Origin: CAZZNQ01 sp964655775
GTDB taxonomy: Bacteria; Planctomycetota; Brocadiia; SM23-32
Assembly (NCBI GenBank): GCA_964655775.1
Contig: CAZZNQ010000045.1
Coordinates: 1-32,666, forward strand
Reading direction: 5' to 3'
DNA: 32,666 nucleotides
A program made the position numbers and the translations under genes. Of this stretch, positions 22,980-30,037 are shown piece after piece; within the stretch, counting starts at the first letter, position 1, and each line of letters begins with the position of its first letter. The notes under the pieces were generated by a model. The model had not been told where the DNA came from and ran no database searches. It worked only from the letters and a program-made list of their open reading frames with translations.

Positions 22980-23767
22980 GGGCATACCGGGCCATCATCA
23001 GCGCGCGATTCCGAACGTTGCTGCAGTACCGTGCGGCGGCAGCGGCCGGCATCGGCACGCAGGTGGTGTTCGGCCTGATTCACGTTATGGTGCTCACCAC
23101 TTTCTATTCGCTGGGGACCGGGCCGCAACCCATGACGCTGCGGCAGGTGGTCGCCTACGTATGGCTGGGGCAGGCGATGCTGGGGATGCTGCCCTGGAAC
23201 TGCGAGCGGGACCTGGTGGAGATGATCCGCAACGGCAACGTGGCGTACGAACTTCTGCGTCCGGTGGACCTGTACTCGTTCTGGTATTCGCGGGCGATCG
23301 CGATGCGCACGGCCCCGACGCTGCTGCGGGCAGTGCCCATGTTCGTGATTGCGGCTCTCTTCCTGGGCCTGCCTGCGCCGCCCTCGGCGGCGTCCGGGCT
23401 GGCATGGGCCGCCGCCACGTTCGGCGCCCTGCTGCTGAGCTGCGCGCTCACGGCACTCATGACCATCTCGATGCTCTGGACCATCTCAGGGGAAGGGGTT
23501 TTCTATATGATGGCCACCGCAGTCACCGCACTCAGCGGCATGGTCATTCCGCTGCCTCTGTTCCCGGACTGGGCGCAGCCGGCGCTGCGCGCGCTGCCGT
23601 TCCGCGGATTGTGCGATGCGCCGTTCCGGCTCTACTCCGGCAACATCTCGGCGGCGGGCGTCGGCCCCGTGCTCGCCCACCAGCTTATCTGGACGGTGGC
23701 TTTCGTCGCATTGGGGCGGTACTTGCTCGCGGGCGGGCTACGGCGGCTCGTGGTGCAGGGGGGATGA
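22976..23767 (+). CDS. ABC-2 type exporter permease 1
   Basis: A 263-residue integral membrane protein with about six helices. An N-terminal amphipathic ISARFRTLLQYRAAAAAGIGTQ leads into the first, then VVAYVWLGQAMLGML. The cytoplasmic loop DLVEMIRNGNVAYELLRPVDLYSFWYSR is a hallmark of DUF990-like ABC-2 subunits. The start is TTG 22976, whose TG is shared with the upstream stop (TTGA), so it depends on translational coupling. The last bases overlap the second permease (ATGA). It works as a heterodimer with that protein, energised by the ATPase. Confidence 0.85.
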   Translation: MRAYRAIISARFRTLLQYRAAAAAGIGTQVVFGLIHVMVLTTFYSLGTGPQPMTLRQVVAYVWLGQAMLGMLPWNCERDLVEMIRNGNVAYELLRPVDLYSFWYSRAIAMRTAPTLLRAVPMFVIAALFLGLPAPPSAASGLAWAAATFGALLLSCALTALMTISMLWTISGEGVFYMMATAVTALSGMVIPLPLFPDWAQPALRALPFRGLCDAPFRLYSGNISAAGVGPVLAHQLIWTVAFVALGRYLLAGGLRRLVVQGG

Positions 23768-24573
23768 ATATGCGTGACACACTGCGTCTCTACCTTCACT
23801 ACATCGCGCTCTCCTACCGGGCACAGATGCAGTACCGGGCCTCGTTCATCATGCAGAGCGTCGGCCAGTTCCTCATCAGCGGAATCGAGTTCCTCGGCAT
23901 CTGGGCGCTGTTTGACCGGTTCGGCGCGCTGCCCGGCTGGTCGCTGCCGGAGGTGGCCGTGCTCTACGGCATGGCCAACGTCGCCTGGGCGATCTGCGAC
24001 GCCTGTGCGCGCGGGTTCGACGCCTTCGGGGGCATGGTGAAGAGCGGCGACTTCGACCGCGTGCTGCTGCGTCCGCGAAGCACGGTGCTCCAGCTCGCGG
24101 GCAGGGAGTTGACGCTCCGTCGCATCGGCCGGCTAGGGCAGGGGTTCGCCGTCCTGATCTGGGGCGCATGGGCGGCGGGCGTCGCGTGGTCGCCCGCGCG
24201 CGTCGGCCTGCTCGTGGCGGCCATACTCGGCGGCGTCTGCTTCTTCTACGGCCTTATCGTCCTGCAGGCGACGATGTGCTTTTGGACAACCGAGACGGTC
24301 GAGATCGTCAACGCGTTCAGCTATGGCGGCGTCTACGCGGCGCAGTATCCGCTCTCCGTCTACCGGACGTGGTTCCGGCGGTTCTTCACGTTCGTCATCC
24401 CGCTGGCGTTCGTGAACTACCTGCCGGCATACGCGATCCTGGGCCACGGCGGGCCGTCGGCGCCGCCTGCCGTCGTTCCGTGGCTTTCGCCACTGGTGGG
24501 CGTGCTGTTCCTGGCGGCGGCGCTTCAGGTCTGGAAGATGGGCGTGCGCCACTACCGATCCACCGGAAGTTAG
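23764..24573 (+). CDS. ABC-2 type exporter permease 2
   Basis: A 269-residue membrane protein, second half of the permease pair. It begins with YLHYIALSYRAQMQYRASFIMQ. Helices follow (FLISGIEFLGIWALF, then VLYGMANVAWAI). The same DUF990-type loop as in permease 1 reads GGMVKSGDFDRVLLRPRSTVLQ. The stretch FSYGGVYAAQYPLSVYRTWFRRFFTFVIPLAFVNYLP near the end is the family's usual closing motif. ATG 23764 overlaps the upstream TGA by four bases, so it is coupled. Confidence 0.87.
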   Translation: MNMRDTLRLYLHYIALSYRAQMQYRASFIMQSVGQFLISGIEFLGIWALFDRFGALPGWSLPEVAVLYGMANVAWAICDACARGFDAFGGMVKSGDFDRVLLRPRSTVLQLAGRELTLRRIGRLGQGFAVLIWGAWAAGVAWSPARVGLLVAAILGGVCFFYGLIVLQATMCFWTTETVEIVNAFSYGGVYAAQYPLSVYRTWFRRFFTFVIPLAFVNYLPAYAILGHGGPSAPPAVVPWLSPLVGVLFLAAALQVWKMGVRHYRSTGS

Positions 24574-24619
24574 GCGCGCGGGCGGCGGTCTGGTAAGATA
24601 CTCGTAGAAAGGGGCACCA

Positions 24620-25462
24620 ATGCTGAGCAACACTTTCTGCCACATCCATGGGATCGGTCCCAAGACGGAGCAGCGGCTCTGGGGCGCCGGTGTGCGCTGC
24701 TGGGACGACGTGTGCGAGTCGACCGTCGGTTCGGTGGTAGGGGGGTGGCGGTGCAGCAACGTGCTGAGCTGCACGGCCGAGTCGGTCGAGCGGCTCGCGC
24801 GACGAGACGCGCGGCACTTCCACCGGCAACTGCCTTCAAATCAGCAGTGGCGCCTCTTTCGCGAGTTCCGAGACTCGGTTGCCTACGTCGACATCGAGAC
24901 CACCGGCCTGGGCGAGTCCGGCGACTACATCACCGTGATCGGCCTATACGACGGGACAAACGTTCGGCATTACGTGCACGGTGGGAACCTGGAGGAGTTC
25001 GCACGCGACATTGAGGACTACCGCCTGATCGTCACGTACAACGGCAAGCAGTTCGACGTTCCGTTCATCCGCGACTACCTCGGCGTGCCCATGGAGCACG
25101 CGCACGTTGACCTCCGATACGTGCTGAGCAGCCTGGGCTACAAGGGCGGGCTGAAGGGCTGCGAGCGTCGGCTGGGCATCGACCGGGGCGAACTGGACGG
25201 TGTGGACGGCTGCTTCGCCGTGCTGCTATGGCGGCGCTATCTGGAGAAGGGCGACCGGCGGGCCCTGGAGACGCTGCTCGCCTACAACTCCGCCGACGTG
25301 GTGAACCTGCAGACGCTGATGGTCCTGGCCTACAACATGAAGGTCGAGGAAGCGGGCTTCGGCGATACCCACGCGCTTCCGGTTCCGGAGGCCTTCCCTC
25401 TGCCGTACGAGCCCCACGTGCCGACCGTCCAGAAGATACAACTGGAGCGATTCTGGGTCTGA
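24620..25462 (+). CDS. HhH plus RNase H-like (DEDDy) exonuclease-type protein
   Basis: A 280-residue protein. Residues 5-30 (FCHIHGIGPKTEQRLWGAG) look like a helix-hairpin-helix DNA-binding element. Residues about 88-265 are a predicted 3'-5' exonuclease fold of the RNase_H_2/YprB type. It shows YVDIETTGL (DxE), VTYNGKQFDVPFI (Exo II Asp) and LLAYNSADVVNLQTL (Exo III, Y-x4-D). All four acidic positions are present, so activity is likely. Its substrate, probably damaged DNA or RNA ends, is unknown. AAAGGGG lies five bases before the ATG; the gene before the DUF1854 protein at the end of the window uses almost the same leader sequence. Confidence 0.8.
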   Translation: MLSNTFCHIHGIGPKTEQRLWGAGVRCWDDVCESTVGSVVGGWRCSNVLSCTAESVERLARRDARHFHRQLPSNQQWRLFREFRDSVAYVDIETTGLGESGDYITVIGLYDGTNVRHYVHGGNLEEFARDIEDYRLIVTYNGKQFDVPFIRDYLGVPMEHAHVDLRYVLSSLGYKGGLKGCERRLGIDRGELDGVDGCFAVLLWRRYLEKGDRRALETLLAYNSADVVNLQTLMVLAYNMKVEEAGFGDTHALPVPEAFPLPYEPHVPTVQKIQLERFWV

Positions 25463-25481
25463 GCCGCCGGTCCGCGCCGCA

Positions 25482-25946
25482 TCAGAACAGCCAGCCGGGG
25501 CAGAACATGACCTTCGGCTGGGAGGCGATCCAGGCGTCGAGTCCCTTCTCCCTCATCTCCCCCAGGTTCGCAACGGCCAGCCGATGGTGGTCGTATCCGT
25601 CCTCGGCGAACGCCTTGAGCCTCTCGCACGGGAACTCGACGCATTCGAAGCAGTAGGTGTGGCCCTTCTCGGTCGCGCAGGGCCGGAACTCGCAGTTGCC
25701 GCTCCAGTTCTTCTCGATCGGTCCACGGCAGCCGGCACACTTCCCCTCCACCAGTAGCTTGCACTTCGCGCAGTTCAGGCCGCAGAACGAAATGTCCCAC
25801 TCCGGATTGTTCATGGTTGTCGCCGCCCTCTCAGCGGATGCGTTCGAGGAGGAGCGCGTGGCACAGCCCAGCACAACTGCACCGAGGCAGGCCGTGCATG
25901 CCTGCGCGCAGTGCCTCACGAACTCCCTTCGATCCAGCTCGGCCAT
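25482..25946 (-). CDS. DUF3795 protein with Tat/lipoprotein-like leader
   Basis: A 154-residue protein. Residues 1-27 combine a twin-arginine-type motif (DRREFVR) with a hydrophobic stretch ending in VVLGC, a lipobox-like site. The mature part is a Cys-rich DUF3795 domain: SFCGLNCAKCKLL, CAGCRG, CEFRPCATEKGHTYCFECVEFPCERLK. These cysteines probably bind a metal or cluster; the family has no established function. AGGAGG lies eight to nine bases before the ATG, and a good promoter lies further upstream. Most DUF3795 proteins lack a signal, so an exported version is unusual. Tat export would fit a cofactor loaded in the cytoplasm (inference). Confidence 0.78.
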   Translation of the reverse strand: MAELDRREFVRHCAQACTACLGAVVLGCATRSSSNASAERAATTMNNPEWDISFCGLNCAKCKLLVEGKCAGCRGPIEKNWSGNCEFRPCATEKGHTYCFECVEFPCERLKAFAEDGYDHHRLAVANLGEMREKGLDAWIASQPKVMFCPGWLF

Positions 25947-25992
25947 CGCCCTTCACCTCCTCTCACGCGAATGCGTCTGATCCGATGCCGTT

Positions 25993-26021
25993 ATGCTATG
26001 CTATACAGATATCTGCGTCAA
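25993..26021 (-). promoter_or_regulatory. Promoter for the DUF3795 gene
   Basis: On the minus strand: TTGACG, a 17-base spacer, then TAGCAT, 47 bases before the ATG. It is back to back with the plus-strand promoter at 26058. Confidence 0.5.
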
Positions 26022-26057
26022 GGTTCCTTGATTCTCAGGGCCGGGCGGTTTTCGGTC

Positions 26058-26085
26058 TTGACTTCCGAGCGCTCCGTGCTACAAT
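26058..26085 (+). promoter_or_regulatory. Strong sigma-70-type promoter ahead of the leader ORF/RNHCP region
   Basis: TTGACT (26058-26063), a 16-base spacer, then TACAAT (26080-26085). Transcription would begin near 26092 and read through the leader ORF and hairpin before reaching the RNHCP gene. Confidence 0.65.
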
Positions 26086-26138
26086 GCCCGGGCTGAGAAG
26101 CGTATCAAGGCATTCTCTTACCCCAACGGAGGCGCCAG

Positions 26139-26198
26139 ATGGACCTGCTCGTTGCACCGGTTGTGGTGTCGTTACGCCTCCCGCGGGTGCCCGGATGA
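26139..26198 (+). CDS. Putative 19-residue leader peptide rich in Leu and Val
   Basis: ATG 26139 is preceded at six bases by ACGGAGG. The 19 codons include four Leu and five Val, with a VVV run, and stop at TGA 26196-26198. A terminator-like hairpin starts 29 bases later. The arrangement is that of an attenuation leader. It is short, so it could also be chance; the downstream genes are not branched-chain biosynthesis genes. Confidence 0.35.
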   Translation: MDLLVAPVVVSLRLPRVPG

Positions 26199-26226
26199 CG
26201 CGCTTCATCATTCTCGCGTGAAACTC

Positions 26227-26251
26227 CCGGCCGTCCCTCAGGGGCGGCCGG
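26227..26251 (+). terminator. Terminator-like hairpin between leader ORF and RNHCP gene
   Basis: An 11-bp stem (CCGGCCGTCCC with GGGGCGGCCGG, one G-U pair) and a TCA loop, followed by TTCCGTTT. The U tract is imperfect, so termination may be partial or regulated. Confidence 0.6.
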
Positions 26252-26526
26252 TTCCGTTTGGACCGCTGGCCGTGGGCGTGACGCATGCCCGCGGCCTTCT
26301 CTTATGTACGCGCTCCTATTCGCCATGAATCGACAACGACCGCCGAGGCCCGATACGGGACGGTGGCAAGACCAGAGGACTATGAACATGACGCCTACTG
26401 CAATTGTGCCCGTGCGTTCGGCCAGGCCGAACGGTACTCGACTGGACAGCATCGACAGGGTCTGCGGCCGCGTTCTGCGGGCCGCAGCCGAACGACGAGA
26501 CCCGACTCCATGCTCGAGGACTTCGC

Positions 26527-26907
26527 ATGGGACGACGATACGTACCGAATCAAGCCCCACCGGCCCACCAGGACGGCTTCGTCTGCGCACACTGCGGACA
26601 GCCCGTGCCCGGTCAGGCCGTGGGTACGAAGCATAGAAACCATTGCCCGTGCTGCCTGTGGAGCCTGCACGTGGACCTGCGTCCCGGCGACAGGCGCGCC
26701 GGCTGCAAGGGGCAGATGGAGCCGGTTGCCGTATGGGTGCAGCGTGACGGCGAATGGTCGTTGATCCACCGCTGCAGCGAATGCGGGCTGATGCGGGCGA
26801 ATCGGATAGCCGGGGACGACAATGATCTGGCGCTGATGTCGCTGGCGGCACGTCCGCTGGCCAGGCCGCCGTTCCCGCTGGATAGACTGGGCAACGCCCG
26901 GACCTGA
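26527..26907 (+). CDS. RNHCP-domain zinc-binding protein
   Basis: A 126-residue protein named for its core motif. FVCAHCGQPV, HRNHCPCCLWSLHVD, GDRRAGCKGQMEPVAVW, GEWSLIHRCSECG and NRIAGDDN together are the full RNHCP domain, with Cys pairs suited to zinc. The function of the family is not established. ATG 26527 has GAGGA six bases upstream and gives a normal short N-terminus. The 145 bases upstream are open in all three frames. One of these starts at ATG 26382 with AGAGGA before it (84 codons, ending at 26636) and overlaps this gene; I do not call it. It is followed by a GNAT gene after 40 bases. Confidence 0.85.
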   Translation: MGRRYVPNQAPPAHQDGFVCAHCGQPVPGQAVGTKHRNHCPCCLWSLHVDLRPGDRRAGCKGQMEPVAVWVQRDGEWSLIHRCSECGLMRANRIAGDDNDLALMSLAARPLARPPFPLDRLGNART

Positions 26908-26947
26908 ACACCGACTGAATGCCCGCAGGGCAGAGAGGATTGAACAT

Positions 26948-27487
26948 ATGATTGCCGTCAGGAACGTGCGCCGCGAAGAGGCGGCGAAGGTGGGCGAGAT
27001 CGACCGCACCGAACGGATCACGACGGGCTACACCGTCCGTCACGGCGTTCTGGTTGCCGGTGCTGTCGACTGGCACGCTCCGGCGTGGCACGCAGACGGC
27101 GATGGCCCGTACAGCGTCGGCCACTATAGGCTTGCGGTGGAGCAGGTGCTGGACGAGGGGGGCGAGGCGTTCGGCGCATTCGAGGGGAACCGTCTCCTCG
27201 GATGCGCCACGCTCCGATATTGGCTGACGCCCGAATCTGCACAGCTCGCGGGGATGTGGGTGAGCGCCGGCCACAGACGCACGGGCATCGGCACGCGCCT
27301 GCTCTCCCGGGTGGTTCGCGCGGCAGAGGCATCGGGGGCGCGCGAGCTCTACGTCTCCGCGATGCCGTCGGAGTCGGCGGTGGGCTTCTACATGAGCAGG
27401 GGATTCGCCTTGGCCCCGTCGTATCGCCTGCATCCCGAGCTCTATGCATTGGAGCCCGAAGATATCCACATGATTCGGCCCCTGTGA
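26948..27487 (+). CDS. GNAT family N-acetyltransferase
   Basis: A 179-residue single-domain acetyltransferase. The acetyl-CoA loop is GHRRTGIGTRLL around residues 117-128, preceded by the strand LAGMWVS. It ends with SAVGFYMSRGFALAPSYRLHPELYAL, the usual C-terminal half. The acceptor is unknown; small amines or proteins are both possible. GAGAGG lies nine bases upstream. It probably shares a transcript with the RNHCP gene. Confidence 0.85.
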   Translation: MIAVRNVRREEAAKVGEIDRTERITTGYTVRHGVLVAGAVDWHAPAWHADGDGPYSVGHYRLAVEQVLDEGGEAFGAFEGNRLLGCATLRYWLTPESAQLAGMWVSAGHRRTGIGTRLLSRVVRAAEASGARELYVSAMPSESAVGFYMSRGFALAPSYRLHPELYALEPEDIHMIRPL

Positions 27488-27528
27488 TGGGCCACCAGGG
27501 AATCAACTTGACCGAGAGGAGAAAGGCG

Positions 27529-27642
27529 ATGAGGCGGACACACAGCGAGAGGATGGCACATTCACGCATTCGCCGATTTCATGGAGAGTATCACACATGC
27601 GTGTCCATATCGCAGAATCGTTTGAAGACATACGGGACGTAG
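27529..27642 (+). CDS. Possible 37-residue basic peptide overlapping the next start
   Basis: ATG 27529 follows GAGAGGAGAAAGG and opens 37 codons that are rich in Arg and His (RRTHSER, HSRIRRFHG). It ends 46 bases inside the next gene in another frame. It could be a leader that couples translation, or chance. No homology is claimed. Confidence 0.25.
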   Translation: MRRTHSERMAHSRIRRFHGEYHTCVSISQNRLKTYGT

Positions 27643-28886
27643 AGGAACTCGCCGGGAGCGAGACGTGGGCCCACGCGCGCAGGTTCCTGGACGCCCTGCC
27701 GGACGATCCGTTCGCCGACCACCTGCGATGGATGGAGGAGGACGGGCGTCCGGTCGCGTGCGTGCAGGTGTTCCTGCACAAGTATGCGATCGGCAGGGCC
27801 AAGGTGGGCGTCTGCCTGCCGGAGTACCCGTTCGTCGCACCCGAACTGCGCGGGCGCGGACACTTCAGGGCCATGATGTCCGACCTGTTCGAGTGGATGA
27901 GGGCCAACGGCTACCCGCTGGCCTACTCCCATGGCCGCAAGGGCCTCTACACGGGTATCGGCTACGCCCCGTGCTTCCATCACGGGACCGTGCTGATGCG
28001 CGTGCGGGACGCGCTGAGTATCTCGGCACCGTGCGTCGCCGAGCAGGCGGCCGAAGAGGACGTTGCCGCGCACGAGAACCTGTTCCGCCGTCCGGTTCCG
28101 CTGGGACGAGGACTGCAGTGCCGGGACGAGACGTGGCGCCCGGATCCCGACCAACTCATGGTGGTTCGGGCGGGCGAATCCGGCGACGTCGTCGCGTTCG
28201 CCGTCGCGGGCCAGGTCACCGTCCGCCGACCGCCGGGCGAAGGAGCTTCCGCGTTAACGGAGCCCGCGGCTCCCGACGGCGTCGTCACGGTGACCGATTG
28301 CTGGGCGGATCATGCATCGGCGGCTGCGGCCCTCTTGCGCGGGCTTGCCGACAACGCCGGCGACATTGGTGCGGGATGGCTGCGTCTGAGCGTGCGACGG
28401 GACGATCCCATCGCACGCATCGCCGTGCTGGCCGGCGGCGAACATCGCTGGTCGGCCGCGCAAGAGCGCAACTGGAGCGGGGAGGAGGACGTGGACGCGT
28501 TCTACCTGGCGGACCTGCCGACCGCGCTCCGGCAGATGCTGCCGGAACTGAACGCGCGATGGCACCGTTTCGGTCGCGCATCGCTGACAGTGTTGAGCCT
28601 GCAGATGGGCGAAGAGCCGGAGGTCGCGCTCGAACTCGGACCGGACCTGAGAATAGGCGAACGCGTTCCGGGGGACGCCGCCTGCGTGCGCATGGGCCGC
28701 AAGGCGATGACGCGGGCGTTGCTCGGCTACGCCACTCTGTCCGAGCTGGCGCTCCTGCACGCCGACTGCGACATTCCCGCCTGCTGTCGAGAAGTGATGG
28801 ACGCGCTGTTTCCGGTCCGGGAGCCGCACATCATCCACGAGAACCTGGCGTTTGCCCGGCCTGAGCAGTTCGGGCTGGTGCCGTGA
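27597..28886 (+). CDS. Eis-like GNAT acetyltransferase with SCP2-type C-terminus
   Basis: A 429-residue protein with the tandem-GNAT architecture of Eis and related enzymes. The first GNAT domain has CLPEYPFVAPELRGRGHFRAMM as acetyl-CoA site, then YPLAYSHGRKGLYTGIGYAPC. The second GNAT-like domain covers the middle. The last roughly 110 residues resemble a sterol-carrier-like domain, ending in PHIIHENLAFARPEQF. Eis proteins acetylate aminoglycosides or other amines, but close relatives have unknown substrates. GGAGAG lies eight bases before ATG 27597. It may share a transcript with the GNAT gene upstream. Confidence 0.8.
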   Translation: MRVHIAESFEDIRDVEELAGSETWAHARRFLDALPDDPFADHLRWMEEDGRPVACVQVFLHKYAIGRAKVGVCLPEYPFVAPELRGRGHFRAMMSDLFEWMRANGYPLAYSHGRKGLYTGIGYAPCFHHGTVLMRVRDALSISAPCVAEQAAEEDVAAHENLFRRPVPLGRGLQCRDETWRPDPDQLMVVRAGESGDVVAFAVAGQVTVRRPPGEGASALTEPAAPDGVVTVTDCWADHASAAAALLRGLADNAGDIGAGWLRLSVRRDDPIARIAVLAGGEHRWSAAQERNWSGEEDVDAFYLADLPTALRQMLPELNARWHRFGRASLTVLSLQMGEEPEVALELGPDLRIGERVPGDAACVRMGRKAMTRALLGYATLSELALLHADCDIPACCREVMDALFPVREPHIIHENLAFARPEQFGLVP

Positions 28887-28908
28887 TGATACGGGAGAAA
28901 GATAATAC

Positions 28909-28937
28909 TTGCGTCCGGCGGGGCGCTGGTCTATCCT
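28909..28937 (+). promoter_or_regulatory. Promoter for the M28 peptidase gene
   Basis: TTGCGT (28909-28914), a 17-base spacer, then TATCCT (28932-28937), 38 bases before ATG 28976. Confidence 0.45.
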
Positions 28938-28975
28938 GACCGCCCCGCAGGACGCCCTTTCAGGAGGTGCAATTC

Positions 28976-29905
28976 ATGGGAACCGAGGACATCATTGCGT
29001 CGGCCGTAAGTGAAGTGGACGCCGAGTTGCTGCGCGAACGTCTGTTCTACCTTGCTCAGAACCCGCTGCCGTTCCGGAAGTTGAACTACACGCTCCCGGG
29101 GCACGCGAAGCCGACACTGCTGGAGGCGGACGACTACATCGCCGGCAAACTCGAAGACTGGGGCTACGACGTCTTTCGTGAGGCGGCACAGGTGCAGGCC
29201 TTCCGGTGCGACGAGACCAAGCCAAAGGCCAAGCAGTTCAGCTCTCCGGCGCCCGAAGACCCGTGGTACACGGCCCATAACATCTACGGGAAGAAGGCCG
29301 GGGCGACGCGGCCGGACGAGGTCATCGTCATCGTGTCGCACAAGGACTCCCAGAGCTGGGTGGCATCGCCGGGTGCGTTCGACAACGCCGCGGGAACGGT
29401 CGGTAACATGGAGTGCGCGCGCGTGCTGGCCGACTACGCGCCGGAGCGTTCGCTCTGGTTCCTCTACGTGAACGAGGAGCACTGGCCGTGGACCAGCAAG
29501 GCGGCGGCGAACGCGGCCGCCGAGCAGGGCGTGAACATCGTGGCGGTGCTCAACCTGGACGGCCTCGCCGCGAAGGGGCCGGACGTGCAGGACAGCGTCG
29601 CCCGCGTGAACCACACCACTCCGGAAGGCTGGGAGATGGCCTGCCGGATACTGGAGCTCAACGAGGCACACGGGCTGGGGCTGGTCACCAGCACGAACAA
29701 GCACGAGGGTCCAGCGAACGACGAGGGATCGTTTATCCAGGCCGGCTATCCGAACGCGGTGCACGTCGGCGGTGTGGGCTATCCGCAGTACCACACCGAG
29801 GACGACACGCCGGACAAAGTGGACATTGCGAACCTCGCGGCCGCCACGCGGCTCTGCGTGGCCGCCATCGTCGACCTGGACAGGGAGGGACCGCCCGCGG
29901 TCTGA
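28976..29905 (+). CDS. M28 family zinc peptidase (aminopeptidase-like)
   Basis: A 309-residue M28-fold hydrolase with all five metal ligands in order. They are H122 (SHKDS), D136 (GAFDNAAGT), the E167/E168 pair (NEEHW), D195 (NLDG) and H273 (YHTEDDTPDKVD). D124 and E167 take the usual catalytic positions. It removes N-terminal residues or dipeptides in most relatives. There is no signal peptide, so it acts in the cytoplasm. ATG 28976 has AGGAGG eight bases upstream; a GTG three codons earlier overlaps that ribosome site and is rejected. It has its own promoter. Confidence 0.88.
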   Translation: MGTEDIIASAVSEVDAELLRERLFYLAQNPLPFRKLNYTLPGHAKPTLLEADDYIAGKLEDWGYDVFREAAQVQAFRCDETKPKAKQFSSPAPEDPWYTAHNIYGKKAGATRPDEVIVIVSHKDSQSWVASPGAFDNAAGTVGNMECARVLADYAPERSLWFLYVNEEHWPWTSKAAANAAAEQGVNIVAVLNLDGLAAKGPDVQDSVARVNHTTPEGWEMACRILELNEAHGLGLVTSTNKHEGPANDEGSFIQAGYPNAVHVGGVGYPQYHTEDDTPDKVDIANLAAATRLCVAAIVDLDREGPPAV

Positions 29906-30037
29906 GGTCCCTCGCATTCGACGAGAGAGCTATTCCCAGGGGAACGCCGTTCTGGTAGAATCCCCAGCGGGGCGTCCGCGTGTGTCGACGGCACACCGCA
30001 GCAGGATCACCGTCCGTTTGTCTCACGAGTATTCTCC

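Noticed and set aside
26139..26198. Interpretation as an ilv/leu biosynthetic attenuator
   Set aside because: Leu and Val codons are present, but no branched-chain biosynthesis gene follows; kept only as a generic putative leader.
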